Notes under the pieces: model-generated
The model's input: only the letters and a program-made list of their open reading frames with translations
Told to the model about the DNA's origin: nothing
The model's database searches: none
NCBI RefSeq assembly: GCF_028453695.1
Contig: NC_135773.1
Span: 24,353,782 to 24,417,781 of the forward strand
Origin: Augochlora pura
Taxonomy: Eukaryota; Arthropoda; Insecta; Hymenoptera; Halictidae
Length of the DNA stretch: 64,000 nt
Reading direction: 5' to 3'
Part shown: positions 24,386-37,209 of the stretch, piece by piece
Numbering within the stretch: the first letter of the stretch is position 1
How the letters are laid out: each line of letters opens with the position of its first letter
Made by a program: the position numbers and the translations under genes

Positions 24386-27300
24386 CCAACCGGTCGAAAT
24401 TACTCTTAGCTCTCAAAGCTGCTCCTAATTTCATAGAGTCTCATCAAAGTCCGTCGAATTAACGACCAGAGTCTATTGCCTGCCGTAATGCAGTTACTCA
24501 AACGTCAGTCGAACTACCGAACTTCGGTGGCCGACATTATCAATGGCCGAAATAAATCAATAATATTTTCTATATATATGCAGTTTCCCGGAGAACATTT
24601 TCTTATCTTTCTTATTTCTGTCTCTTGGTCGAATTCGATATGAATTACTCCTAGATCATGAATATGTAAAAATATGATAAAGATCGAATTTGCAAGTTAA
24701 AATGGTTTTTTAAAAACTGTTCAACGCTTACGAATGTGTGAACGAAGCGAACGTACGGGAGAGAGAAATTTATAGACAGCGATTTAAAGCTGATAGCCGG
24801 GAAGAATGTGTACTAATAGAAATTCATAAAAAAGCTTTCATGAAAACTTCGTTCGAAGGTAACAATGGATCGTGGATAACAAAGGAAGTGAAATGACGTG
24901 TCTTTGAGCAGCGGAGGATTTTCCGGTAAACTTCGCACTGAAATATAATCATGAATGTGCGAAATGCCCGAGCTACTTCGTTCGTGCATTTGTTAATGCG
25001 TTCAGGAAAATATAGAATAATTGTTGAATTCTTGGAGATAGAAGTTGCGGGAATAGGATTCGCGGGCGAACGTGTCGAAGCGCAGGGCGTGTCTTAGACA
25101 ACGACTCGATCTCGACGATTTTCCGGTACGCGTGGTCGAGAGTGGTCGTTTTGCGTGAAACACCGAGGTGCACTGACCAGTGGCGGTATTACTGGAAGCA
25201 TATGTCATTATCCTTGTGTGCTCGATGCAAAGCTGGTGGAATATTCAAGATGTGCCGACCGAGATTAGGTTCACGAGTCACGGATGCACAGATTCCTGGA
25301 CTGGTCTTCGTGCCTGAGTGCTGTCTCTAATAACGATGTAAGCGTGATTAGGGTAAGACAGGCATACCGAGCGAAAGTAAAAGTATCCTCAAATATACAA
25401 TATAAGAGGAAAAGGTGCCAAAAGGAAGCGTTATTACACACTTGAGAAACGAAAAATAATGTTATTGCATTTACTGATTAAACTCAATAACAGATTTGTG
25501 AATTAATTAACCATTACAGGATCGATTCTTATGTGAGATTAATATTAATATAATTTTTTAATGAAAGATTTCATTCTCGTGATATCGAGGTTGAAACTCG
25601 AGTAAGAAAGATTAATAGCAGTAGTTTTAGACGATACTATACTTTTGTGACACTCTATACTACTACTGCCTTCGGCACTGATTAGAATGATCTCGAATTT
25701 GTCTGTCACGATCATCGCGTGTCATCCTCTTTTAGACTGTTAATAATGAACCGGCTCTCACAACAGTATCAGTGTGCCGCTCCCAGTCGCTGATGAAGCA
25801 GTCTGCAAAGTTAATGGAACGTTCGGATAATATTCCCGGAAGGACAAGAGTTAGAACTGAAAATCCCAAATGCGAGCTTTGTTCGGTGCAAGATTAATTT
25901 CTTCGTGTATTTGTTAAGCTGGGTCTTTTGATAATTAAATGACAGTGAAACGTTCTTATTTTAAGATTATTAAAATTATAAAGTGTCTCTCATAGGAAAT
26001 GGTTGAACAATTTTCTTATTTTAATCCTATGTTATATATAAATAAAGGGTGTATCAAAATGAAGAATTTTTATTAAATGACATATATTACGTGAATGGTG
26101 GCATTATATTGTATTTATATCTAAATGGGCACAGTTTTGTAATTGCTGTGTAGCAACTCGTATCAGACGTTTCTATCGTTCGCTTTCAATTTTCCGTGAA
26201 TATTTCCGTAGTTTGCGATGAAAATAAAAATTTCCGATTTTTTTTTTTAACTGCATCATAGCGCAAAATAACGTTACATCCGCTGCGTTGTTTTCCTCGT
26301 TAATTGCAAAAAACCTTCTGCGACGTAAGAGCAAAAATACATCGAGTCTCCTAGGAATATCGAATGAAATTTAAGTGGTTCACTAAAGTGGTTACACGGG
26401 AACATATCAAAACTGGACGACAAAGGGTTTCAACAGAGGAAGTTTGCGCCTGATAAAAACCCTAAGTCTGGGTTCCAATACCTTTGTGAGCCACGCGTTT
26501 ACGATAAATGTACTGTCGGTTTGGTTTTTTTTATTATCTTAATTTTAATTATTTTGTGATACGTGTCTTATTATATCGAATGCTTCAGTTCAACATTTCA
26601 TTAGTCGAACGTTAGAAAATCAGCGAACGCTTTCACGTATAAGCGTCCATGATAAGTGAAAAAGTGTTCCGCATTGTTCCCCCGAATCTTCCGGCGTCCA
26701 TGTCCGACCATTCGTTTTCCAGCGCGCGGCGATCAGGTCGCAATAAAGTCGGTCCCGATCTGTTCGCCTCTAAATAGCGCGACTTAGGTATACGAAAAGG
26801 AAACCCGTTCGAGAAGTAATAAGGACGGCGCGCCCGGTCGCGCATTTATTTTGAAAATCTTAGCCCCTGCTTATGCAAATGCCGGTCCGGGACGCCGGGG
26901 ATAGCGCAGATATTTTTTCGTAACTAGCTACCGGCTTCAGAAGCATTCACGATCGAAGCTCGGTACGGAATCGGTCGACGCTGCCAAACCAGCCACGGCA
27001 TTTCCGTGGTCGACCAGGATAACGATTTAAAGTTCAGCAAGCTGTTTCTGGCCGTGTGAAGTAAGAGCTGATTAGAATGCGGATGAGGTCGATCGGTCGG
27101 AGGGGGCAGCGGCGAACATGTATATTCAACGCGGTTTCCACGAGGAACGCCGTCGAATCGATTTTCTCCCCTTAAAGCGCGCCGCCGTTCGAACAGAAGG
27201 AGGAGTTCGAATAAAAAGAGACTAACTGATTTTAATGCACTATTATGCCTTTTTGCCGTGTCCGTTCCCGATAACTGATTTACACTCCCTCGCCTCCTAT

Positions 27301-28758
27301 CCCCTCCCACCACCGCCTCTACTGGAAACTAAAAGCACTGCCTGAATGATATTACACTTCGAGAAATAGAAAAAGCGACCGTCGTTCGTCGAACGATCGG
27401 GAAACGTTGAAATTTTTTCCAATTATTCCGACCGGTGCCCACTTCCTTCCTTTATGGAAGATGCAAATCAGCCTGCTTCTCCAAGAACGATGGATAGAGG
27501 CTCCGACGCATTATCTACCACGGCAGGTGGTGTCTTTGCAAAATGTCTGTCACGCAAGATCTTTCTGTCGAATCTATGGAAAATCGATTTTTATTTATTT
27601 CATTTATTGAAATTGGAAATTCCATTGAATTCCAAATAAATTTTAACCTCTACTCGTTATTAAAACTTTTAAATAGAAATACGAATATATTTGAGAAAGC
27701 TGGTTCTATGTTAGAATATCCAGGCAACCAGGATTCGCAAAAGAAAAGAAAAAATCGTGCCCACGCGAAAATTATGCATGATTTCACCTATAGGAATTGA
27801 ATCACACGGTAGAGTAAATAATGTTCGTAATACGTTATCGCAGGCAATTTAATTAACCTTTACGTTGCTACGCACAACGCGGACCCAATATGGAACAATT
27901 GAACGATCGATCGGCGCCGGGCATTTACGAAACGGATAATCCTGACGATCCAATTTATTTCACGGTAACTAACTTTGGCTGTTTACTGGGATATTTCGCG
28001 ATAATCGCCGATAAAAACGTTCGTCAGAGCTCTCGCGAGCGCGCGCGGATAACACAGCGACGCGGGGCTCATCATCGCTACACCCAATCAGACGAAATCC
28101 AGTTAAGAGATCCGGCGGCAAGAAGGAGGAAAAATATGTATAATGCAGGCAAGCAGGAAAAGTAATCCGGGAAAAGAGTAAATTATGATCGATCGTTGGT
28201 ATGACTGCCTTAGACATATTTTCCGGTTCGTCAAGTCCAAGGTTAGGCGCGAACCCGTCTAATCGCCTGGCATCATCGATTTCGCATCGGAGCAACATCG
28301 ATCGCGGCTCGTAATCGGTTTCCGGGAAATTATGATTCGCGAAGGAAAACTCTAAACGCGTGCACGGAGTCACGAACGCTTTAACGCGACGCGCGACTGC
28401 TGCGCGACGGTGGAGAACCGACGCATAATGCTTGCCCAAACACTTCGGCGGAACAGTTTTCAGATTTTACGGCCGTGTACTACATCCTGCAGCAAGATAT
28501 ACTGGTTTGCCAGTTATCGGAATCGGCCAGCGGCGAGAAAGTCCCGCGAAATTACGAGGCCGAGTGCGTCCGGAAAAAAGGAATGGGAAATTTGACTATT
28601 TTTCCGAGCCGTATTTCACTAAACTGGAGATACAGTCGAATTCAACGAATGCGCCTATGATTTCGTCAGGGATCTAGAATGTGTGCCGGAATACCTGCAT
28701 GTGGTAGGGGTCTGAACAATTATTAAGTATTTTGTTATTAGCAGGCAGCGGATTTTGT

Positions 28759-28975
28759 GGCTAAAATGGATGTATAAATTTATTACGGTTTAAATAGGAA
28801 TATAAATTTATTATGGCTAGAATAGATGTATAAATTTAGGCTAAAATAGTTTGATAAATTTAGGAGAAAAGAGATAGATAAATTTATTAACGCTAAAAGA
28901 GATATACAAATTTGTTAATGCTGAAATAAATATAGAAATTTATTAAGGCTAAATTAAATAGATAAAATCGCAAGG
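28759..28975 (+). repeat. Degenerate AT-rich minisatellite
   Basis: Imperfect copies of GCTAAAATAGATGTATAAAT followed by TTATTA recur at roughly 30-38-bp spacing, for about six copies. Confidence 0.7.
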
Positions 28976-29613
28976 TATTAATAATCTTGACTTATTAACG
29001 TCAGTTCTTCAAAAAAAGTGTAACTCAAGGATTGCCTGTCGTTGTAGTTTCCACAGTCCACTGTTACCTTTTTATAACTTGTAAATATAGCATGTATGAA
29101 ATTTTTAGTCGCTTCTAATACAAATATTTATCGAAGCACATTTTTTCCATTTTTCATAGCCGTGCTAGCTTTATTTCGTGTTTAAAAAGGTACGGAATGC
29201 TGGCTATTTCAACTTCGCGTTTTATGCATATTTGCTGCCAAAAAAGAGTAATATTGTACGAATCGTACTTCTCCTGATATTTGCAGTTTTTCTAATGAAC
29301 AATTGACATTAAACATCGATTGTGCTTTCGGTATTTCATGAATAAATAAAACTTGGTATTATAAAGGATTATTCAACATAAATATGTAATTTAAATGTAA
29401 TGGGTCAAATTTTCTGTGTTCAAATTCTGTAAGCAATATTAATATACCATAATTCATATTACAATATTTTATAATATGTCTATTAGAGATAAGTAACAAA
29501 ATATAGCTAAGATAATTCTCCAAGATTATTCGAACCATAGCTAGCAGAATTTTTGAGCATTAAGGGAATAGAAACAATGATTTTCTCGGTTATTAGGGTG
29601 TTCCACGTTTTCG

Positions 29614-29616
<3 letters not shown>

Positions 29617-29653
<37 letters not shown>
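29617..29653 (+). repeat. (GA)n microsatellite
   Basis: About eighteen uninterrupted GA units, the longest perfect dinucleotide tract in the window along with 37172. Confidence 0.95.
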
Positions 29654-29654
<1 letters not shown>

Positions 29655-29890
29655 ACCTATTATTTGCGGAGACTAACAAAGCGTTCCTTTTGTTTGAAAT
29701 CCCTATCGCTATCGCGGTTTCCGCCTTTGAGCGCATTAAAGAGGGTAATTACATGATAATTATATATTCTCAAGTATGCTTGAAACTCTATAATGCATAA
29801 ACTGCAGTCCATATCTATTCGAGCACCCTCAACAGCAAAGATATAGTCCGTGGGTCACTGATCGTGGTTTTGCGGCTTAACCTTACTTAC

Positions 29891-29990
29891 TGGTATTAAT
29901 GGAACCTTGCCCCTACAGGGACTAATTGGCAGTTCCTCCCATGATTTCCCTTCATTTTCTTCGACGTCTCTTTCAGGGCCAGTCGTCGAA
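29891..29990 (-). other. Possible internal coding exon (unidentified)
   Basis: On the minus strand, an open frame of ordinary, non-repetitive composition runs through this interval (it includes the residues GPERDVEENEGKSWEELP, and then CRGKVPLIP). It is preceded by a pyrimidine stretch ending in TAG (29993-29991) and followed by a consensus donor CCA|GTAAGT (29893-29885). The frame stays open across the donor to a stop near 29855. Acidic and Lys/Pro-containing composition looks more like protein than the low-complexity frames elsewhere, but I recognise no family. A single 100-bp exon with plausible splice sites can occur by chance in 64 kb. Confidence 0.25.
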
Positions 29991-31897
29991 CTAACGATGG
30001 AAAACTGGAATAATATTTCTATATTTATAATCGCTTTAGACTTGCACCGTCGTGTATAAATCATTAATAAATTACCGTCGACACAACGACGTTAAATATT
30101 GTATACTAGATTTATAATATATAACGACAAAATAATAATATATTTCCAAATGGTCAGTAATAATTTATTACAAAGTTCTTGATTATTATTTTATTCCTGC
30201 ATTATTATACCTACACTTGTTGCATATGTAACGAAGATACATCCACCCTTTATCTGTAAACTGGCATTTAACAACGATATATTTATATATTCGGCCTTTG
30301 CGCGGAACAAACTTTTAAATAAATTTCGTCCGCGTAACATTTTGCGCGCGTCTCGCCAAGTATGGATTACTAAATTTTCAAGTGGTTTTTATTTATTACA
30401 GTTTCGCAGCGTTTAAACGTAGAGATAATTCGAATGTAGAACGAAATGTTGAAATAAAATATTTTTTGTTATTATTCTTTGCTGCCGGCCTGCTCTCGAC
30501 CGGACGCGAACGGCAATTAAATAAATGTGATACATAAAACATATATTGATGCAGCAATCAGAACCCTTTCGCGCGCATCGAATATGCTGCTACGTGTGTC
30601 AATTATGTCTACTTGTGTCGGCGTTATGCGCGCGACGTGCGATAATAATGATTATTGCACGTGTGAACGAGGCTTTGTTTTATACAAATTGATATAGAAA
30701 AAATTGATTTTGGATAAGTAATTAGCATGTTCATGTTTTAGTTATTGTATAATATATTATTACATTTACAGGACTATATGTAATACAGTTTAATATAAAA
30801 TATTAAAGGTTGAATAAGGTTAATATTTAATATCTAATAACTAATATTTAATATCAATTAATATCAATTTAATATCAATTACATCTGCTATAAGTCCGGG
30901 AGAACATGGTTCGTTAAATAATGAAATCCAGATCTGCTAATTTTATAATTTCAAACTTTAAGTTTATTTAAATTTCGCTGCAATTTATCGTCATTTAATA
31001 TTTTATACGAAATTTCACTTATCGATACAATAATTTAGTAATATATATCCAAATATTCTGTTTCGTGGATGAATGCGTCCATCGCGAACATATGTAATTA
31101 ATTATTAAGTTGCACTACGTATAAATGAGACTGTAGTTGCTCATAATATTAAGCGCGCGCCGAAATTGACAATAATTGACGGAATAATCAACAGAACAGG
31201 ATATTTTCATAGATAACATCACGATATATGTATACTTTATTTGCAATATTTTACCGATAATTTCTTGAACGATTCCTTAATAAAATGAACTGTTCATTGA
31301 ACATTAAATATAAATATTTCGACAACATTTTAGGGAGAAAGTATTCAACATAAAAATTCCTCCATTCAATGACAAAGATAAAAGATACATTATTTTATTT
31401 CATTCTTTTTCTTGTTAATCGCTTTCAAGGTTATTTAGAGGGTAACAATACGTTCACTTTTCGCACTTGATTTATCCCGGACTCGGTTCAAATACATAAA
31501 ACGAGCACTATAGCTCGCTTCGATTTTTGATTGATGGCATATGCAGTCACATTGACGCACTGATGACGATATGTGTTGTTCCGATTAACAGTGTACACGA
31601 ATCATGCATTCCAGTGAGTGCCGAATGAATCACGTAAGCTGTTATTAGTGCGCCATGGAAAAAACTGCGAGCTATGATTTGTGTGCAGCTATTAAACATA
31701 CATATGTATGGATTGAACGACCAGTTTCTAACAGACCGACATTTTTTAATATTTCGTTGCAGGAATCATTCCGAACAACCTTTTCCTTAAGTATAATACG
31801 GGGAAGAACTCAGCGTCGGAAATATTCGCGAGAAAACTACTAATACTATTTTACGTCGAAACCTAAGGCTACCGTAGAAAATAACAAGGATTGACAA

Positions 31898-32028
31898 ATA
31901 GTGGGGGAAAATGGTAAAAATGTTGCAATCAATAGTGGAGGAAAATGGTAAAAATATTGTAAACAATAATGGAAGAAAATGGTGAATATATTGAGAACAA
32001 TTGTGGAAAAAATGGTAAAAATTTAACG
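31898..32028 (+). repeat. 34-bp minisatellite, about 3.9 copies
   Basis: Copies begin at 31898, 31932, 31966 and 32000, an exact 34-bp period. The consensus contains ATAGTGGAGGAAAATGGTAA and an AT-rich remainder. The minus-strand open frame over it is a repeat artefact. Confidence 0.85.
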
Positions 32029-32194
32029 TTATGCTATACAATATTGTAGCAAGATGATTTTAGAAAAAGTTAACTGTAATATGAGCTAACCATAGATATG
32101 AATATTATTATATATTATAAATATTATAATCTCTAATAATATATAATTATAATCTATATTTATATAATTGTAATTTATATATAATAGATATTAT

Positions 32195-32328
32195 AATCTC
32201 TACTAGAAACGCTCTAACGGCGTAGAGACTGCTCTTTCCAAAGAGTTCTCCATACAGTCGTCTCTATAGAAAGCATTCCTTTGGAAAAGAGCAATCTCCA
32301 CGCCGTGAGAGCGTTTCCAGTGGAGATT
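32195..32328. repeat. Long inverted repeat (49/50-bp arms, 35-bp loop)
   Basis: The left arm 32195-32243 is complementary to the right arm 32279-32328 with five mismatches and a one-base bulge. Shared landmarks are GAAACGCTCT on the left and its complement AGAGCGTTTC on the right, and TTTCCAAAG with CTTTGG next to the loop. Some mismatches become G-U pairs in one transcript strand or the other. No clear target duplication flanks the arms. It could be a foldback or MITE relic, or a transcribed hairpin. The arms lie just beside an AT-rich stretch (32090-32190). Confidence 0.9.
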
Positions 32329-33783
32329 CCGTTTTAATCACGGCGACGGTCGTTTTGGTGCAATCAAATGATTCGGAATGCTTTTCCTAGCTGCGCCGTC
32401 TTGAACCGTTGCTCTCGACTTTTATCGCTGTTATCGACGTGTACACATGATAGATTGTATCGAGCCGCATTGTCGGGGCACATCTTGGCAGAATGTCGTT
32501 ACATCTCGCAGTATCAGGCTGAGGTTTCCATTTGCGCCTTTCAACGAATTCTTCGGAGATATTCTGTGCTCGCTCCTCGCGCCTTTCACCCCGCCCGATC
32601 CCCTCACTTTCTTTTACCCTTTCCAAACGGGAAATCTACAACGCCACCGGGCTTTATGAAAAGTCGACCGGTGAATTAAATGACGAATCCCGAAGCGGTG
32701 CCCTTTCATCGTCGCGTTTCGATATTTCTCTCGAATCGACCGATTATACGCGTTGATTTTCAATTTTTCCCTTCAATTTAATTTGCTGAAATTTTCCTTT
32801 AACTTTTATATCATGTTAACGCGTGTTAAATTCTAATTTTTACCAAACCGAGATCATTAAAGCAGTTTTAGTTGCGTCGCGGGGAAGAAAGAAACGGAGT
32901 ATAATCTTTCCACCCGCAAAAGGGACAATCACGCACACCATCGATGATCCTTGGAACAACGTTAGGATCTCGGCTAAGCCAGCAAATTTATGGCAGCAGT
33001 CGATGAAAGGCTGAACGTCGCAACGGCTGGTAGGGCGTCATAAATCCGACGTAACGGGAAGACAGCGCTTGCTGACGGAAAGTTGAACCTGCCAAGGTCC
33101 GTTCGAGCCGTGGAACTCGAACGCGCACGGATTCGTGGACGCAGGGCTTTCCTTTGACCAATAAAACTTTCCCCTCGCGTATGGTCGTCGACGAACGGTG
33201 TGCGCCATTTTCGCGAAAAATTGTTCCTAGCACTGTGAAAATCTGCGCCGCGCTGAGCTTCGAACGCAATGAACCACGCGAAAGTCCGCAGGGAAGCGTT
33301 TTGCGAAGTGTTGCGCGACAGCGGATCACACGGACAACAAATGTATCGCATTCTCGTGACAGGTTCACGGTATTCCACGGTTTCTGTGAAACTGATTTAT
33401 TTAACCCCTCGCACTAGGATTCCTCTCACGCTGAATCGATTAGCATTAATATATCCTTAACGTTCTCCTTAATAGGGCCAAACAATTTTTATTTCATTAA
33501 CAAATTCATATTTGAAACATTAATGCGAACCCGAACGCATGAAGAGCCGCATGTAAATCGGGCGCAGTAGCTTCATAGATTTCAATGCTCGAGGGTTGTT
33601 ATCTTAGAAAACTTTCGTGCACATAATATGGAGCACCGTTCAACTCTAAAGACAATTGCATATATTAATTATGTAGAAGCAAAACATGGCAATGTTTTTA
33701 GTTGACTCGGTAAATATTTTATCGACGAGCTGTGTTAAAAACCATTACCTTGCAAACGTGTTCTGATTTGAAAATAGTTTGAC

Positions 33784-34624
33784 CTGGAGCTCATTTTTGG
33801 ACCATAGGCGAGTTTTCAATCGCGTTCCCGTGGAGAAATTTGGACTTTAGATAGCTCAAATTGAAGCTGAAAGTGTCTACTTTACGACCCCGGAAGGTAC
33901 ATTCCCGTAAAATGGCCTGGGATTTTTTTATGATTTTTTGAATCAACTATTCGACGGTATCGGGCGGTCTGGAGCTCGTTTTTGGACTTTGGGCGAGTTT
34001 TCAATCGCGTTCCCGTGGAGCAATTTGGACTTCAGGTAGCTTAAGTTGAAGCTGAAAATGTCTATTTTAAGGCCCTGGAAGGAACATTCCTGTAAAATCA
34101 CCAGGGATTTTTTTATGAATTTTTTAATCAACTATTCGACGGATCAGGCGGCCTGGAACTCATTTTTGGATTTTGGGCGAGTTTTCAATCGCGTTCCCGT
34201 GGAGCAATTTGGACTTCAGGTAGCTTAAATTGAAGCTGAAAGTGTTTACTTTACGTCCCCGGAAGGTACATTCCTGTAGAATGGTCTGGGATTTTTTTAT
34301 GATTTTTTGAATCAACTATTCGACGGTATCGGGCGGTCTGGAGCTCGTTTTTGGACTTTGGGCGAGTTTTCAATCGCGTTCCCGTGGAGCAATTTGGACT
34401 TCAGGTAGCTTAAGTTGAAGCTGAAAATGTCTATTTTAAGGCCCTGGAAGGAACATTCCTGTAAAATCACCAGGGATTTTTTTATGAATTTTTTAATCAA
34501 CTATTCGACGGATCAGGCGGCCTGGAACTCATTTTTGAACTTTGGGCGAGTTTTCAATCGCGTTCCCGTGGAGCAATTTGGACTTCAGGTAGCTCAAATT
34601 GAAGCTGATAGTGTCTATTTTTGA
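33784..34624. repeat. Tandem satellite, 184/185-bp monomers in a 369-bp dimeric higher-order unit
   Basis: The motif CTGGARCTC starts monomers at 33784, 33969, 34153, 34338 and 34522, giving spacings of 185, 184, 185 and 184. Monomers 2 and 4 appear identical by eye across their full length, while monomers 1 and 3 form a second subtype and monomer 5 is a partial copy that breaks off near 34624. The array is therefore about 4.5 monomers, or a bit over two copies of a 369-bp dimer. Each unit contains the landmarks GAGTTTTCAATCGCGTTCCC and CAACTATTCGACGG. Duplicate open frames of 60-70 codons on both strands within the units are a consequence of the repetition and not genes. Confidence 0.95.
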
Positions 34625-35242
34625 GCCATGTACAATAAATTAAAAAAGCATCGTAGCAGCGGATAGTGTTCCGCCAGCTGTATTATCCCGCGCGCTCGGC
34701 AACATGGAAACGTTTGTATGGGCAACGCGAGCAGAACGTTCTGGCCTAAGGCCGGCCGATCACAGTCCCCAATTAAACAACCGATCTCGTGTCACCGTGG
34801 AAAAGTGATACACCCGGCCGGCGTGCGCGCGCGCGCTTAATAATTATGTTCGACCGTAAACAGGCCGGTGAAATATCGCGCGGCGGGCAGAGCTCCGGGG
34901 TCGGGTGAAATCGTGCGAATCTTCGAAGGTGAAAAAGCGTGGGGCTGTTTGCGGGGTAATGGAGCCGGTAATAAAATGCCGGCGGGTGTAAGGAAACGGA
35001 TGGAGGCACGAGCGAGACGCCTGGGAGCGACTTTCGGCTACCGAGTTGGAATAAGAGGCGGAAAAGGAAGAAGGAAGGAAGCGTGGAGCTCGGGCAAGAA
35101 GAAAAACTGGCGGCGCATGGTGGAACGACCGAACGAAAGGGAGAGGCGAGGAACGAGGGAATGCCCGGAATGAACACGGAGACATGAAAAGAATAAATAT
35201 CTGGGAAATGGAAACTAAGGAGAGGGTCAACCCCGGCCAGAA

Positions 35243-35261
35243 AGAGAGAGAGAGAGAGAGG
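35243..35261 (+). repeat. (GA)n microsatellite
   Basis: About nine AG units, within a purine-rich stretch at 34980-35262 that gives stop-free pyrimidine-rich frames on the minus strand. Confidence 0.9.
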
Positions 35262-35830
35262 AAGCGAGTGCTCCGGTTTCAAGTTTAGAACTCGCTCTGT
35301 ACATGGTGTAAACAGCGACTACCATTTCATCATTGTGCTCTACGTACCGTACCAAAGTCGACGGGTCGATGCATGATAAAATGGACGTGGGGATCCTCGA
35401 TTATACGAGCTAAGCAGAGTGATTCGAATGTTTAGATAATGAAACGGTTAGTTACAGACGAACGAAATTGGCGCGAGTCATCTTAACTTAAAATTACCAA
35501 AAATAAACATTCTCCAATAAAATAAAATTAAGCAGTACCTTCCAGAGGATATCTATTACAATCACAGAAATATTTCTGCACCAGACTGCTGTAGTCGCCG
35601 AAAGAAACACTCCCGAGAATCAATTTCCTCGGCCCGACTGATTACAACCCCTTATAAAGACTCGCAGAGTCTTCGATACGCCGGCTGACCGATTCGAGGA
35701 TGATAGAGGAGCAGCCACGCTGGCAAGTGACTCCGAAACGAGGTAGCTGTAAGTAAACCGATATAAAATGTGTGCACGATCTGCTCGTAAAACGCTAGAC
35801 GGATACGTGTCGCGCGACGATAGAGGGGCA

Positions 35831-35863
35831 GGAGGAGGAGGAGGAGGAGGAGGAGGAGGGAGG
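35831..35863 (+). repeat. (GGA)n microsatellite
   Basis: Ten GGA/AGG units. They translate as Ser or Pro runs on the minus strand, which explains the long open frames there. Confidence 0.9.
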
Positions 35864-36369
35864 GCTAAGTTTTTTGTGTGATAACCTCTTGGCAGAACGG
35901 AACCCCGGTGCCCGTGCATGGTCGAACCGCTGATACGAGGCCATTTGCTTCCTTTTCGTGTCTGTCGATGCGACAAGGTGCTCGCCAATCCCAGGGATAG
36001 GTCCCGCCGTTGATACGGGACACTGTGTGTCCCCGGCTGAAAATGAGGCTATACAAGGGGTCGTACACAGCCCGGGCCGCACGTGTACATATTGCTTCCC
36101 CCGATTGTGTCTGGCCAGCGACAAAAACTCGTTACGACGCGAACGCAATCAGGTAAGGAGCTGCAGCGGGGCCTCAGTTTCTTTGCCGCTCGTCAAGACT
36201 TTTCTCTCTCGGTCAGCGGAAGTGCTTCCTCCATTTCCGCCGCTTCCATTTCCCGTTAGCCTCCGGGGCTACCCGCTGGTGCGTACAGAGAATAGAAAGG
36301 GGCGCGTTAAAAAATTAGAGTTCCATTGGTCGAGCCGCGGAACGATCCCTCCGTTGCAGAATTTAAAGC

Positions 36370-36388
36370 AGAGCGCGCGCGCGCGCGC
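36370..36388 (+). repeat. (CG)n tract
   Basis: About nine CG units. Confidence 0.85.
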
Positions 36389-37106
36389 GTCTGTTTGGTT
36401 TTGCCAGGTGTTTTCTAATTAAGCCGAGGTTCAACTACCGGCATGGTAAATGACTTCTCCACCTTTTTTCGGGGAGACTCGTTCACCGTGTTGCGAACTT
36501 GCGAGAATCCTTCTTAAACAATTAATAAGATCGAGGATCGCACCCCGGCGATTTCGCGTCGGCCCTAAATCCCGGTGGACGATTATCTTCTTCGGCATAG
36601 GCGTCGACGCGAATAATTCGAAAACAAAGAAGACGACAGCCCGCGCGCCATACATCGGGGAACACGGAGGCGCCATTGTGTCCTCCATATCGCCCGAATA
36701 ATTCTGCACGACGGCGTACACGGGCGACACAATCTAACCAGATAGAGAAATGCATCCGCTGCGTGGCTGACGCGGAGGTGCGACGAAACGGTCGGCATGT
36801 GATGCCGGGAATATACCGGAAGCGCGAGGACGTGCTCGGAAGGGTTCCAGGGCGCATAACACTATCGTGAAATTTCGCCGGTGCCTCCCGCGTGCCGGTA
36901 TCATTCGCACGCCATTAATTTCATTCCCGTGCTCAAGGAATATCCTATCGACGCCGGCAATCATGACGACGATTTGCCACGTATCTGGCGGAGGGCAAGA
37001 GGAGAATATACGTGTAGCTCCTGTGCGACGTGTGTGCGCGCGCGCGCTCCTGAACGAATCTGGGTCAGTTCGGGACACGCATCCTCCTCTTAGTCGCTGG
37101 CCGACG

Positions 37107-37135
37107 AGGACGTCGCGTCGCGTCGCGTCGCCGTC
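37107..37135 (+). repeat. (CGCGT)n short tandem repeat
   Basis: Several CGCGT units in tandem within a GC-rich block. Confidence 0.7.
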
Positions 37136-37169
37136 CCGCCGTGACGGCCGAAGGACATCCGGACGGATC

Positions 37170-37171
<2 letters not shown>

Positions 37172-37206
<35 letters not shown>
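37172..37206 (+). repeat. (CT)n microsatellite
   Basis: About seventeen uninterrupted CT units. Confidence 0.95.

Positions 37207-37209
<3 letters not shown>

Larger units (their letters stand above)
23552..33783. other. Largely AT-rich gene-free spacer
   Basis: Contains two minisatellites, one GA tract, the long inverted repeat at 32195 and the doubtful exon at 29891. Otherwise I see no assignable gene. The stretch from 28.7 to 32.2 kb is notably AT-rich with few long frames. Confidence 0.5.

Noticed and set aside
33943..34624. Duplicated 60-70-codon frames on both strands, identical between copies
   Set aside because: They are inside satellite monomers; identity reflects tandem duplication, not a gene family.
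34773..35282. 169-codon open frame on the minus strand
   Set aside because: It is the complement of a purine-rich block and GA repeat. Ser/Phe/Leu/Pro bias explains the absence of stops.
35795..36148. 117-codon minus-strand frame with a serine run
   Set aside because: The serine run is the complement of the GGA microsatellite, and the rest lacks motifs.
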